34,733 nt of DNA from assembly GCA_030454085.1 (NCBI GenBank), contig JAKDJD010000025.1, positions 1-34,733 on the forward strand, read 5' to 3'. This DNA is from Kocuria sp. Its GTDB lineage: Bacteria > Actinomycetota > Actinomycetes > Actinomycetales > Micrococcaceae. Positions 9,691 to 16,419 of the stretch are shown piece by piece. The translations under genes were made by a program, and so were the position numbers. The first letter of the stretch is position 1; each line of letters starts with the position of its first letter. The notes beneath the pieces are model-generated. The model worked only from the letters and a program-made list of their open reading frames with translations. It was not told the DNA's origin and ran no database searches.

Positions 9691-10665
9691 ATGCGCGGAA
9701 CGGGCTGGATGAAGACGGTGGCGGTCGCGGCAGCCTGCGGGATCGCACTGAGCGGTTGCTCGAGTGCGAACTCGGAGTCGACGAAGGACGACGACAAGCT
9801 CACCGTGGTGACGTCCACGAACGTCTACTCCGACATCGTCAAGTCGGTCGCGGGTGACGACGTCGACGTCAAACCCGTCATCGATTCGACCAGCCAGGAC
9901 CCGCACTCCTACGAAGCAACCTCGCAAGACCGCCTGAAGGTCAAGGACGCAGACCTGATCGTCGAGAACGGCGGCGGATACGACGCCTTCATGGACGACA
10001 TCAGCAAGGATTCGAAGGCGACGAAGATCGACGCGGTCAAGCTGTCCGGCCTGCCCGGTGCGGACGAGGCCGCGGAGGACCATCACCACGACCACGACGA
10101 GGATTCGGCTGCCGAGGAACACCACGACCACGACCACGGGTCCTTCAACGAGCATGTCTGGTACAACCCCGAGGTCATGGCCAAGGTCAGCCACAAGGTG
10201 GCCGAGGAGCTGGGCAGTCTCGACAAGGACCACAAGGATGACTACACCCAGCGCGGAGACCACGTGGCCGACGAGATCGACAAGGTCAAGGACCGGGCAG
10301 CGGGGCTCAACGGACAGGGGCGCGAGTACCTGGCCACCGAGCCCGTTCCGGGATACCTTTTGGAGGACGCCGGGCTGAAGGACGCCACCTCGAGCGACTT
10401 CTACGAAGCCATCGAGGGAGACACGGATGCTCCGGCGTCCGTCATCAAGTCCATGAAGGACCAGCTGGCGTCCGGAAACATCGCGATGCTGGGCTTCAAC
10501 TCACAGACCGAGTCCTCTCAGACCAAGGACATCAAGACCTACGCCGAGGAACAGGACGTTCCGACCGTCTCCTTCACCGAGACCTTGCCCGATGGCGAGA
10601 ACTACGTCGACTGGATGAACAAGAACCTCGACAACGTGTCCAAGGCTCTGGAGAAGAAGAACTAG
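9691..10665 (+). CDS. znuA: Metal ABC transporter substrate-binding lipoprotein, ZnuA-like
   Basis: A 324-aa exported lipoprotein that binds a divalent metal, probably zinc, outside the membrane. A short basic N-terminus and hydrophobic stretch lead to the lipobox LSGC (Cys23). Likely ligands are His72 (QDPHSYE) and His155 (NEHVWYNP). Between them lies a His/Asp-rich loop (131-149, HHHDHDEDSA then HHDHDH), the hallmark of zinc-specific members. At the third position there is Glu217 (TEPVPGYL) instead of His, and Glu297 (SFTETLP) is a candidate fourth ligand, a set more like manganese binders. Zinc is still favoured by the His loop and the adjacent zur. The start is clear, with AAGGAG before ATG 9691. 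It is the first gene of znuA-znuC-znuB and is separated from znuC by a strong hairpin that may boost its relative expression. Confidence 0.9.
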   Translation: MRGTGWMKTVAVAAACGIALSGCSSANSESTKDDDKLTVVTSTNVYSDIVKSVAGDDVDVKPVIDSTSQDPHSYEATSQDRLKVKDADLIVENGGGYDAFMDDISKDSKATKIDAVKLSGLPGADEAAEDHHHDHDEDSAAEEHHDHDHGSFNEHVWYNPEVMAKVSHKVAEELGSLDKDHKDDYTQRGDHVADEIDKVKDRAAGLNGQGREYLATEPVPGYLLEDAGLKDATSSDFYEAIEGDTDAPASVIKSMKDQLASGNIAMLGFNSQTESSQTKDIKTYAEEQDVPTVSFTETLPDGENYVDWMNKNLDNVSKALEKKN

Positions 10666-10683
10666 CACAATCATTCACGACGC

Positions 10684-10720
10684 ACGGTGACGCCGCCCCG
10701 GTTCGGGGCGGCGTCACCGT
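10684..10720 (+). terminator. Very stable hairpin between znuA and znuC
   Basis: A perfect 17-bp GC-rich stem pairs 10684-10700 with 10704-10720, with a three-base loop GTT. It sits 18 nt after the znuA stop and 39 nt before znuC. There is no U-tract. In binding-protein operons such a stem usually acts as a partial terminator or protects the upstream mRNA so that the binding protein is made in excess. Confidence 0.75.
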
Positions 10721-10759
10721 CTGCCGTGTCCCATACCGATCCGTCAAGGAGTATTCACC

Positions 10760-11590
10760 GTGTCCGAACACCGCACGCCGAGCGTCGAGCTCGAGGCGGC
10801 CGCCCTGTCCTTCGGGGACCGGACGCTGTGGAAGGATCTGACGCTGGAGATTGACCAGGGGGAGTACTTCGCCGTGCTCGGACCCAACGGCTCCGGCAAG
10901 TCGACATTCCTCAAAACCCTTCTCGGGCTGCTGCCTCTCTCCGGGGGATCCGTCCGCGTGCTGGGAGACGGCGTCCGGCGGGGAAATCCCCGCATCGGTT
11001 ACGTGCCGCAACAACGTGCCTTCGGGCCGGACACGCCCCTTCGGGCCCGAGACCTGGTGGGACTGGGGCTGGACGGCCATCGTTGGGGCCCCGGATTCCC
11101 GTCCCGCCGTCGCAAGGCTCGCGTCGACGAATTGCTGGAGCGCGTCGGCGCGACCGAATACGCCGCGGTCCCGATCGGCCTTCTCTCCGGTGGCGAACAA
11201 CAACGACTGCGGGTGGCCCAGGCCCTCGCCTCCAGGCCGAGACTCCTGCTCTGCGATGAGGCCTTGCTGTCCCTCGACCTGCGACACCAGAGCGCGGTCA
11301 GTCAACTGATCGAGGAGTACCGCCGCGAGTCCGGGGCGACGGTCGTGTTCGTGACCCACGAGATCAACCCGATCATCGACGACGTCGACCGAGTGCTCTA
11401 CCTGGCCAATGGACGGTTCACGGTGGGAAGCGTCGAGGACGTCATGACCACCGAAACCCTGAGCCGGGTCTATGGGGCGCCGGTTCAAGTCTTGCGAGTC
11501 GACGGACGCTACGTCGTCGTCGGGTCGGGAGCTGCGTCCGAAGCGCCAGGAAACGACTGCCATGCCCACGACGTCGGAGGGGAAGCCTGA
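10760..11590 (+). CDS. znuC: Metal ABC transporter ATP-binding protein, ZnuC-like
   Basis: A 276-aa ATPase that powers uptake of the metal bound by ZnuA. Walker A GPNGSGKST is at 41-49, the Q-loop near YVPQQ (81-85), the signature LSGGEQQR at 142-149, Walker B LLLCDE with catalytic Glu167, and the switch His200 in VFVTHE. Length is usual for the family plus a short tail of about 45 residues that ends in a His-containing stretch (CHAHD). The start is GTG 10760, with AAGGA (10746-10750) ten bases before. Its stop overlaps the start of znuB by one base (TGATG), so the two are coupled. The large intergenic hairpin before it separates its level from znuA. Confidence 0.93.
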   Translation: MSEHRTPSVELEAAALSFGDRTLWKDLTLEIDQGEYFAVLGPNGSGKSTFLKTLLGLLPLSGGSVRVLGDGVRRGNPRIGYVPQQRAFGPDTPLRARDLVGLGLDGHRWGPGFPSRRRKARVDELLERVGATEYAAVPIGLLSGGEQQRLRVAQALASRPRLLLCDEALLSLDLRHQSAVSQLIEEYRRESGATVVFVTHEINPIIDDVDRVLYLANGRFTVGSVEDVMTTETLSRVYGAPVQVLRVDGRYVVVGSGAASEAPGNDCHAHDVGGEA

Positions 11591-12528
11591 TGCCGATCGA
11601 TACCATCGCCCCCAGCATGCTCGCCGCAGGAGACGTCCTGGGGCGCATCTTCGTCTTCGAGGACTACGGCGCATTGTTCTCGCTGCTCAGCCAGTCCATC
11701 GTGGCGGGCGCCGTGCTCGCCCTCATCGGTGGTTTCATCGGAACCTTCGTGATGATGCGCGACGGGTCCTTTGCGGTGCACGGCATCGCGGAGCTGTCCT
11801 TCGCAGGGGCCGCGTTGTTCCTCTTCTTCGGTTTCGACGTGATCACCGGTTCACTCGTCGGGTCGATCGCCGCGGCCGCCATCATCGGAATCCTGGGGGC
11901 GAGGGCGAGTCACAACAGCTCGTTCATCGGGGTGTTGATGCCATTCGGCCTGGGTCTGGGGATCCTGTTCCTGTCCCTGTACCAGGGACGGTCAGCGAAC
12001 AAGTTCTCGTTGCTCACGGGACAGATCGTGTCCGTGGACGCGGCCCAGGTTTCCGAGATGGTGATCGGAGCGGTCGTCGTCATCGGCGGGTTGCTCGCGG
12101 TCTGGAGGCCGCTGACGTTCGCGAGTCTCGACCCGGACGTCGCGACCGCAAAAGGTGTCCCGCTCCGTGGACTGGCCATGGTCTTCATGCTTCTGCTGGG
12201 CATCTCGGTGGCCCTCTCGGTGCAGGTCGTCGGTTCCCTGCTGGTCCTGGCACTCCTGATCACCCCGGCGGCCGCGGCGATCCAACTGACCGCATCACCG
12301 GTCAAGGCGGTCGTGCTGTCCATCGTGTTCGCCGAGATCTCCACCGTGGGCGGGATCATGCTCGCGCTCGCGGGGTCCCTGCCGATCAGTCCCTACGTGA
12401 CCACGATTTCGTTCCTGATCTACATCGTGTGCCGGGGAATCGCCGTGGTGCGGCGCCGTAGGACCGGCTCGGGCAGGATTTCCGTTCCGGAGAATCAGGA
12501 GGAGCCGGCGACCTCGCGGGTGCACTGA
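11590..12528 (+). CDS. znuB: Metal ABC transporter permease, ZnuB-like
   Basis: A 312-aa integral membrane protein of the ABC-3 permease family with about eight hydrophobic segments. The conserved region GNFVMMRDGSFAVHGIAELSFAG is recognisable here as FVMMRDGSFAVHGIAELSFAGAA, and LLVLALLITPAAAAIQLT marks a later segment. It forms the channel for the ZnuA/ZnuC system. The short C-terminal tail is charged and cytoplasmic. Translation is coupled to znuC by the TGATG overlap. Its last 34 bases overlap the end of the convergent zur gene on the opposite strand, and no terminator separates the two. Confidence 0.92.
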   Translation: MPIDTIAPSMLAAGDVLGRIFVFEDYGALFSLLSQSIVAGAVLALIGGFIGTFVMMRDGSFAVHGIAELSFAGAALFLFFGFDVITGSLVGSIAAAAIIGILGARASHNSSFIGVLMPFGLGLGILFLSLYQGRSANKFSLLTGQIVSVDAAQVSEMVIGAVVVIGGLLAVWRPLTFASLDPDVATAKGVPLRGLAMVFMLLLGISVALSVQVVGSLLVLALLITPAAAAIQLTASPVKAVVLSIVFAEISTVGGIMLALAGSLPISPYVTTISFLIYIVCRGIAVVRRRRTGSGRISVPENQEEPATSRVH

Positions 12529-12959
12529 GCGCACAAGCCCGTCAGCTCGATGGTGTGGGCGATCTGGGTATAGCCGGATGCGGCTCCCACCTGCTCGGCC
12601 CAGCGCTCGACGACGTCGGCCTCGATGTCCTCGGCCGCGCCACAACGCCTGCACAACAAGTGGTGATGGTGGTCGTCGGCCGAGCACTTGCGGTAAAGGG
12701 CCTGGCCGTCGTCGCCCTGCACCACGTCCACGTCTCCGGTGTCCTCGAGGGACTGGAGAATTCGGTACACCGTCGCCAGGGAGACCCGTCCGCCCCGGTC
12801 GGCGACGATGCGGTGGAAATCCTGCGCCGAATGGAAGTCTTCCAGGGTGTCGAGGGCCTCCACCACGGTCCTGCGCTGACGCGTATTGCGGTGCTCCTGG
12901 CTGGAGCGTACGTCGGCGGACCTCTCGCGTCCCTCGTGCGCGGGTCGTTGCGCCGCCAT
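12495..12959 (-). CDS. zur: Fur family metalloregulator, probable Zur
   Basis: A 154-aa DNA-binding repressor with a winged-helix N-terminal domain (about 28-85; the recognition part reads RVSLATVYRILQSLEDTG) and a dimerisation/metal domain. Metal residues visible are the DHHHH cluster (His97-100), Cys103 and Cys106 (LLCRRCG), His135 (AHTIEL), and Cys143 and Cys146 (GLCAQC), giving a structural Cys4 zinc site plus sensor ligands. Placement beside znuABC makes zinc control the best call over iron. The ATG at 12959 is preceded by AGAGGGA. The gene ends inside znuB on the other strand. A 28-residue charged N-terminal extension precedes the first helix. Its target is likely the inverted repeat at the znuA promoter, but that is inference. 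Confidence 0.88.
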   Translation of the reverse strand: MAAQRPAHEGRERSADVRSSQEHRNTRQRRTVVEALDTLEDFHSAQDFHRIVADRGGRVSLATVYRILQSLEDTGDVDVVQGDDGQALYRKCSADDHHHHLLCRRCGAAEDIEADVVERWAEQVGAASGYTQIAHTIELTGLCAQCTREVAGSS

Positions 12960-13043
12960 GCTAGTCCCTCTTTCTGCCGGTTCCTGGAGCGGGCTCGTCC
13001 CAGCCCGGTCGGTTGCGGTTCACCGCCGCATCCCATTGTGCAC

Positions 13044-13049
13044 ATTCTA
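13044..13049 (-). promoter_or_regulatory. Candidate -10 of zur
   Basis: On the minus strand TAGAAT fits the -10 consensus well and would start transcription about 75 nt before the zur ATG. A palindrome TGTGCACA (13037-13044) overlaps it. No -35 is convincing. Confidence 0.4.
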
Positions 13050-13124
13050 GGTGCGACGAGGTCGTCCATCGCGCAGGGCGTAACGGCTCCGACAAGCCCC
13101 TTCGCCGTGATGGTGCCGGCGAGA

Positions 13125-13130
13125 TAGTCT
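13125..13130 (+). promoter_or_regulatory. -10 element of the leaderless MBL-HIT transcript
   Basis: TAGTCT ends exactly seven bases before ATG 13138, and there is no Shine-Dalgarno in that gap. The mRNA is therefore expected to begin at the start codon. Confidence 0.6.
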
Positions 13131-13137
13131 GGGTGTC

Positions 13138-13812
13138 ATGCGACTCACCAAGTTCACGCATTCGTGCATCCGCCTGGACAAGGACGGTTCCGTCCTGGTC
13201 CTCGACCCGGGTAATTTCTCGACAGCCGAGGAACTCAGGACGGCGCTGGACGGCGTCGACCACATCCTCGTGACCCACGAGCACCCGGACCACTACGACG
13301 CCGACATCGTCAACGAATTTCTCGACCAGCATCCGGGCGTCCAGGTCCATGCTCCCGGTTCGATCGCCCGCGTCATCAAGAGCGCCGTATCAGCCCCCGA
13401 CCGCGTGCACGAGGTGCGCGGCGAAGAGGCCTTCGATCTTTCGCCGTTCTCGGTCCGGACCTTTGGTGGTCAGCACGCTCTGATCCATCCCCTCGTGCCG
13501 ATCGTCGAGAACATCGGTTTCATGATCGACGAAACTCTGTATCACCCGGGAGACAGTCTCATCGTTCCCGACGGCATCCACGTACGGGACCTCCTGGTGC
13601 CGATTCACGCACCGTGGAACAAGTTGCACGAAGTGGTGGACTTCGTGATCTCCGTCGGCGCCGACCACGCGTATCCCATCCATGACGGTCTCCTGGCGGA
13701 GAACGGCCTGGCGATGCTGAACAACCACCTGAAGAATTTCGGCGGAAAGTACGGCACATCGTACGCGCGCCTGGACCCGTACGAGTCAGTCGACCTGGAG
13801 GAAACACCGTGA
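13138..13812 (+). CDS. Metallo-beta-lactamase-fold hydrolase
   Basis: A 224-aa soluble protein of the MBL superfamily, in the subgroup related to UlaG-like metal-dependent hydrolases. The zinc motif THEHPDH gives His47, His49, Asp51 and His52. Later metal residues appear in GGQHALIHP, YHPGDS and YPIHDG. The N-terminus MRLTKFTHSCIRL is typical of this group. The substrate cannot be told from the sequence. The start is ATG 13138, seven bases after a TANNNT box. It is coupled to the following HIT gene by a GTGA overlap, which hints at a shared nucleotide- or phosphoester-related role but does not prove it. Confidence 0.88.
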   Translation: MRLTKFTHSCIRLDKDGSVLVLDPGNFSTAEELRTALDGVDHILVTHEHPDHYDADIVNEFLDQHPGVQVHAPGSIARVIKSAVSAPDRVHEVRGEEAFDLSPFSVRTFGGQHALIHPLVPIVENIGFMIDETLYHPGDSLIVPDGIHVRDLLVPIHAPWNKLHEVVDFVISVGADHAYPIHDGLLAENGLAMLNNHLKNFGGKYGTSYARLDPYESVDLEETP

Positions 13813-14234
13813 GCACCGTATTCACCAAAATCATCGAAGGAGATCTGCCCGGCCGCTTTGTCTGGAAGGACGACAAGGCCGTGGGCTTCCTTTCCATCGC
13901 ACCGTTGTCCATGGGCCACGTGCTCGTGGTGCCTCGTGAGGAGATCGACCACTGGGTCGACCTTCCTCAAGATCTTGCCCTGCACCTGATGGCCGTGTGC
14001 CGGACCATCGGTCAGGCGATCAACGAGGTCTACGACCCGGTTCGCGTCGGGCTCATGATTCAAGGCTTTGAGGTTCCCCACGCACATCTGCACGTCTGGC
14101 CGACCAACTCGATCGAAGAGTTCAGCTTCGATCAGGTGGACAACGATCCCGACCAGGACGCCATGGATGCGGCCGCCGCATCGATTCGTGACGCGCTCAC
14201 CCGAGCCGGGCACTCCGAGGCAGAGGTCGGCTGA
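13809..14234 (+). CDS. HIT family protein
   Basis: A 141-aa histidine-triad nucleotide-binding protein. The hallmark HAHLH at 91-95 (with VPHAHLHVWP) supplies the catalytic triad, and the N-terminal core TKIIEGDLPGRFVWKDDKAVGFLSI is typical. Family members hydrolyse adenosine phosphoramidates or adenylated compounds, and the exact substrate is not visible. It starts with GTG inside the end of the MBL gene (four-base GTGA overlap), so it is the second gene of a two-gene leaderless operon. A short hairpin, GTCGGGC/GCCCGAC at 14280-14295, follows about 45 nt downstream. Confidence 0.9.
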   Translation: MSTVFTKIIEGDLPGRFVWKDDKAVGFLSIAPLSMGHVLVVPREEIDHWVDLPQDLALHLMAVCRTIGQAINEVYDPVRVGLMIQGFEVPHAHLHVWPTNSIEEFSFDQVDNDPDQDAMDAAAASIRDALTRAGHSEAEVG

Positions 14235-14279
14235 CGGTCCGAGCCGGCGTCGACGCCGAGGGGTCGGCCGGAAGCGCCC

Positions 14280-14295
14280 GTCGGGCTGGCCCGAC
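14280..14295 (+). terminator. Candidate hairpin terminator after the HIT gene
   Basis: GTCGGGC (14280-14286) and GCCCGAC (14289-14295) form up to seven base pairs, realistically six with a four-base loop. The gap to the next gene then contains ATTG but no U-tract, so termination is uncertain. Confidence 0.35.
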
Positions 14296-14322
14296 ACCAT
14301 ATTGACCAGCTGGTCGGATGGT
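14296..14322. promoter_or_regulatory. Nested inverted repeat before the two-component genes
   Basis: A perfect 12-bp palindrome GACCAGCTGGTC (14304-14315) is flanked by ACCAT (14296-14300) and ATGGT (14318-14322), making a roughly 27-bp dyad. It lies 31 nt before the kinase start, where a regulator site would be expected. The neighbouring LuxR-type response regulator is a candidate ligand. Confidence 0.35.
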
Positions 14323-14353
14323 CCGGAGACGACGCTGTCACGACGATGGAACC

Positions 14354-15736
14354 ATGAACGCATTTGCCGATGACATGAGCGAAGAATCCGACTCCGTGAC
14401 CGACCCACGGTGGGGGAATGGAGATGGCCTCCAGGAGACGGTCCCCAGAGCCCGGGGTGTTTCCTGGGTGCGCCGATGGGGCCGCGCGAGCGTGTACCTG
14501 CTCGGCAGTTTTCCCCTGTCCCTTATTTCCTTCGTCGTGGCCGTCACGCTGCTGAGCGCGGGGGTCGGGATGCTGCCCGTTTTCTTCCTCGGCGTGTTCC
14601 TGCTGTGGGGAGCGATCTATTACGGTCGAGGGGTCAGCTGGGTCGAGAGGAGCCAGGTCGCGTGGCTCCGGGGCCGGCCGTTGCGACGGCCCATTCCGCC
14701 GCGTCACGGCGAGGGCCTGATCGACAGGTTGAAGGCCGACGCCGGACACGGACAGTCGTGGATGAATATTGCGTGGATTCTGGTGGACTTCGTGGTCTCC
14801 ACGGTCGTCTTCTGGGTGATCTTCGCCTGGTGGTGCGTGGTCTTGGCGGGAATTGCCGGTCCGATCACGTTGATGATCCGGTCCGGTTCGGACAATCCGC
14901 TGAACTACGGGTCCCTGGCTGACCTGCTCTCCTGGTCGCACACGGGAATTCCGTTCGTGTCCGATCACCCGTACCTCACCGAGGCGTTCGGCTACGTGGT
15001 CCTGGCTCTCGTGTTCTTGGCGACCCTGCCGTGGCTGACCCTCGGGCTGGCCGGAATTCGGTCCGAACTGTCCTCGGCCATGTTGTGCTTGCCGGAATCC
15101 GCGCGCCACCGGGTCGCCTCATTGCAGGGGTCCCGGGCCGCCGCTCGGCGGGCAGAAGGGGAGTCCCTCCGACGCCTCGAACGCGACATCCACGATGGCC
15201 CGCAACAGCGACTCGTGCGACTCGGCATGGACATCTCCAGGGCCCGGCGTTTCGTATCCACGGATCCGGAGAAGGCCGACCGCATTCTCCGGGAGGCCGG
15301 CGCACAGAATCAGGAGACACTCCAGGAGCTTCGCCAGTTGTCGCGGGGCATCGCGCCGGCCCTGCTGGTGGACCGGGGCCTTCGTGCCGCGGTCAGCGAA
15401 TCCTTGGTCCGTTCCGGCGTTCCCGTGGCCCTCCGGTGGGACGCGGACGAAACCACCCCGTCCCACGTGGAGCTGCCCGCCTACTTCCTGGTCTCCGAGG
15501 CTCTGGTGAACGTCAACAAGCATTCCGGTGCTTCGGAAGCCCTCGTGACGGTTCGTCAGGAGGGCGGTCGCCTCGTCGTCGAAGTCCGCGACGACGGCGT
15601 CGGGGGCGCCTCCGTTGCGAAGGGCCACGGGCTGGCCGGGCTGGAGGATCGTCTGCGCGGCGTCGACGGCGAGCTCTTTGTCGAATCCCCGGCCGGGGAA
15701 GGAACCCTCATCAGGGGAGTCATACCGTGCGAATAG
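14354..15736 (+). CDS. Sensor histidine kinase (HisKA_3 type)
   Basis: A membrane sensor kinase of about 460 aa. The N-terminal half has about four hydrophobic segments (roughly residues 45-90, 140-172 and 212-235 from this start) and resembles the actinobacterial putative-sensor domain. The kinase half has the dimerisation/phosphoacceptor motif RDIHDGPQQRLVRL (His280), an N-box EALVNVNKHS and a G-box DDGVGGA followed by GHGLAGLEDRLRGVDG. There is no extracellular domain of any size, so the signal is likely sensed in or near the membrane. I chose ATG 14354. An upstream GTG at 14318 in the same frame lacks support, and ATG 14375 is an alternative. It overlaps the response regulator by 10 nt and forms one operon with it. 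Confidence 0.88.
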   Translation: MNAFADDMSEESDSVTDPRWGNGDGLQETVPRARGVSWVRRWGRASVYLLGSFPLSLISFVVAVTLLSAGVGMLPVFFLGVFLLWGAIYYGRGVSWVERSQVAWLRGRPLRRPIPPRHGEGLIDRLKADAGHGQSWMNIAWILVDFVVSTVVFWVIFAWWCVVLAGIAGPITLMIRSGSDNPLNYGSLADLLSWSHTGIPFVSDHPYLTEAFGYVVLALVFLATLPWLTLGLAGIRSELSSAMLCLPESARHRVASLQGSRAAARRAEGESLRRLERDIHDGPQQRLVRLGMDISRARRFVSTDPEKADRILREAGAQNQETLQELRQLSRGIAPALLVDRGLRAAVSESLVRSGVPVALRWDADETTPSHVELPAYFLVSEALVNVNKHSGASEALVTVRQEGGRLVVEVRDDGVGGASVAKGHGLAGLEDRLRGVDGELFVESPAGEGTLIRGVIPCE

Positions 15737-16386
15737 TAATTGCTGACGATTCGGCGCTCTTGCGGCAGGGGCTCAGGCTCATTCTCGAGGACGACGGCCA
15801 CGAGGTCGTCGCCGATGTCGAGGACGGTCCCTCGATGAAAAAGGCCGCGCTCGAGCTGGAGCCGGACCTGACGGTGTGCGACATCCGCATGCCGCCCTCC
15901 CATACGGATGAGGGACTGCGCGCCAGCGTGGACGTGCGCCATGAACACCCCAATGCTCCGATCCTGTTGCTGAGCCAATACGTGGTTCTCGCCTACGCCG
16001 AAGACTTGGTTGCCTCGGGCACGGGATCCATCGGCTACGTGTTGAAGGACCGCGTCTCGGACATCGACGCCTTCCTGGACTCGTGCCGCCGTGTTGCCGA
16101 CGGCGGGACGGTGCTGGATCCGCACGTGGTCCAGCAACTCCTGCTCCGCGACAGGCATGGCGACGCGTCGCTCGCCTCGTTGACGGCCCGTGAGACCGAG
16201 GTGCTGGGGCTCATGGCCGAAGGGCACACCAACGCCGGGATCGCCGAGGCCCTCTGCATCGGTGAGGGCGGGGTCGAGAAACACTGCCAGAGAATATTCG
16301 CGAAGCTCGGGCTGACCGAGGCCGATGACGTGCACCGGCGGGTCACCGCGGTCCTGCGGTATCTCAAACGGGGCGCCGGAACCTGA
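15727..16386 (+). CDS. LuxR-type response regulator
   Basis: A 219-aa transcription factor controlled by the kinase just upstream. The receiver domain starts VRIVIADDSALLRQGLRLIL, with phosphoacceptor Asp52 in TVCDIRMPPSHTDEGL, and Lys in YVLKDRVSD. The C-terminal LuxR helix-turn-helix (about 150-205) reads LTARETEVLGLMAEGHTN then GIAEALCIGEGGVEKH. The start is GTG 15727 with AGGGGAG seven bases before, inside the last codons of the kinase. The MPPSHTDEGL signature is common in actinobacterial regulators of unknown regulon. The nested dyad at 14296-14322 may be an autoregulatory site. A bidirectional hairpin separates it from hrpA. Confidence 0.92.
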   Translation: MRIVIADDSALLRQGLRLILEDDGHEVVADVEDGPSMKKAALELEPDLTVCDIRMPPSHTDEGLRASVDVRHEHPNAPILLLSQYVVLAYAEDLVASGTGSIGYVLKDRVSDIDAFLDSCRRVADGGTVLDPHVVQQLLLRDRHGDASLASLTARETEVLGLMAEGHTNAGIAEALCIGEGGVEKHCQRIFAKLGLTEADDVHRRVTAVLRYLKRGAGT

Positions 16387-16392
16387 TGACGG

Positions 16393-16413
16393 GTCCCGGG
16401 CAACGGCCGGGAC
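16393..16413. terminator. Bidirectional hairpin between the response regulator and hrpA
   Basis: GTCCCGG (16393-16399) and CCGGGAC (16407-16413) form a perfect 7-bp stem with a seven-base loop, centred in the 33-nt space between two convergent genes. It can serve either strand. There is no U-tract on either side. Confidence 0.5.
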
Positions 16414-16419
16414 GGGGCC

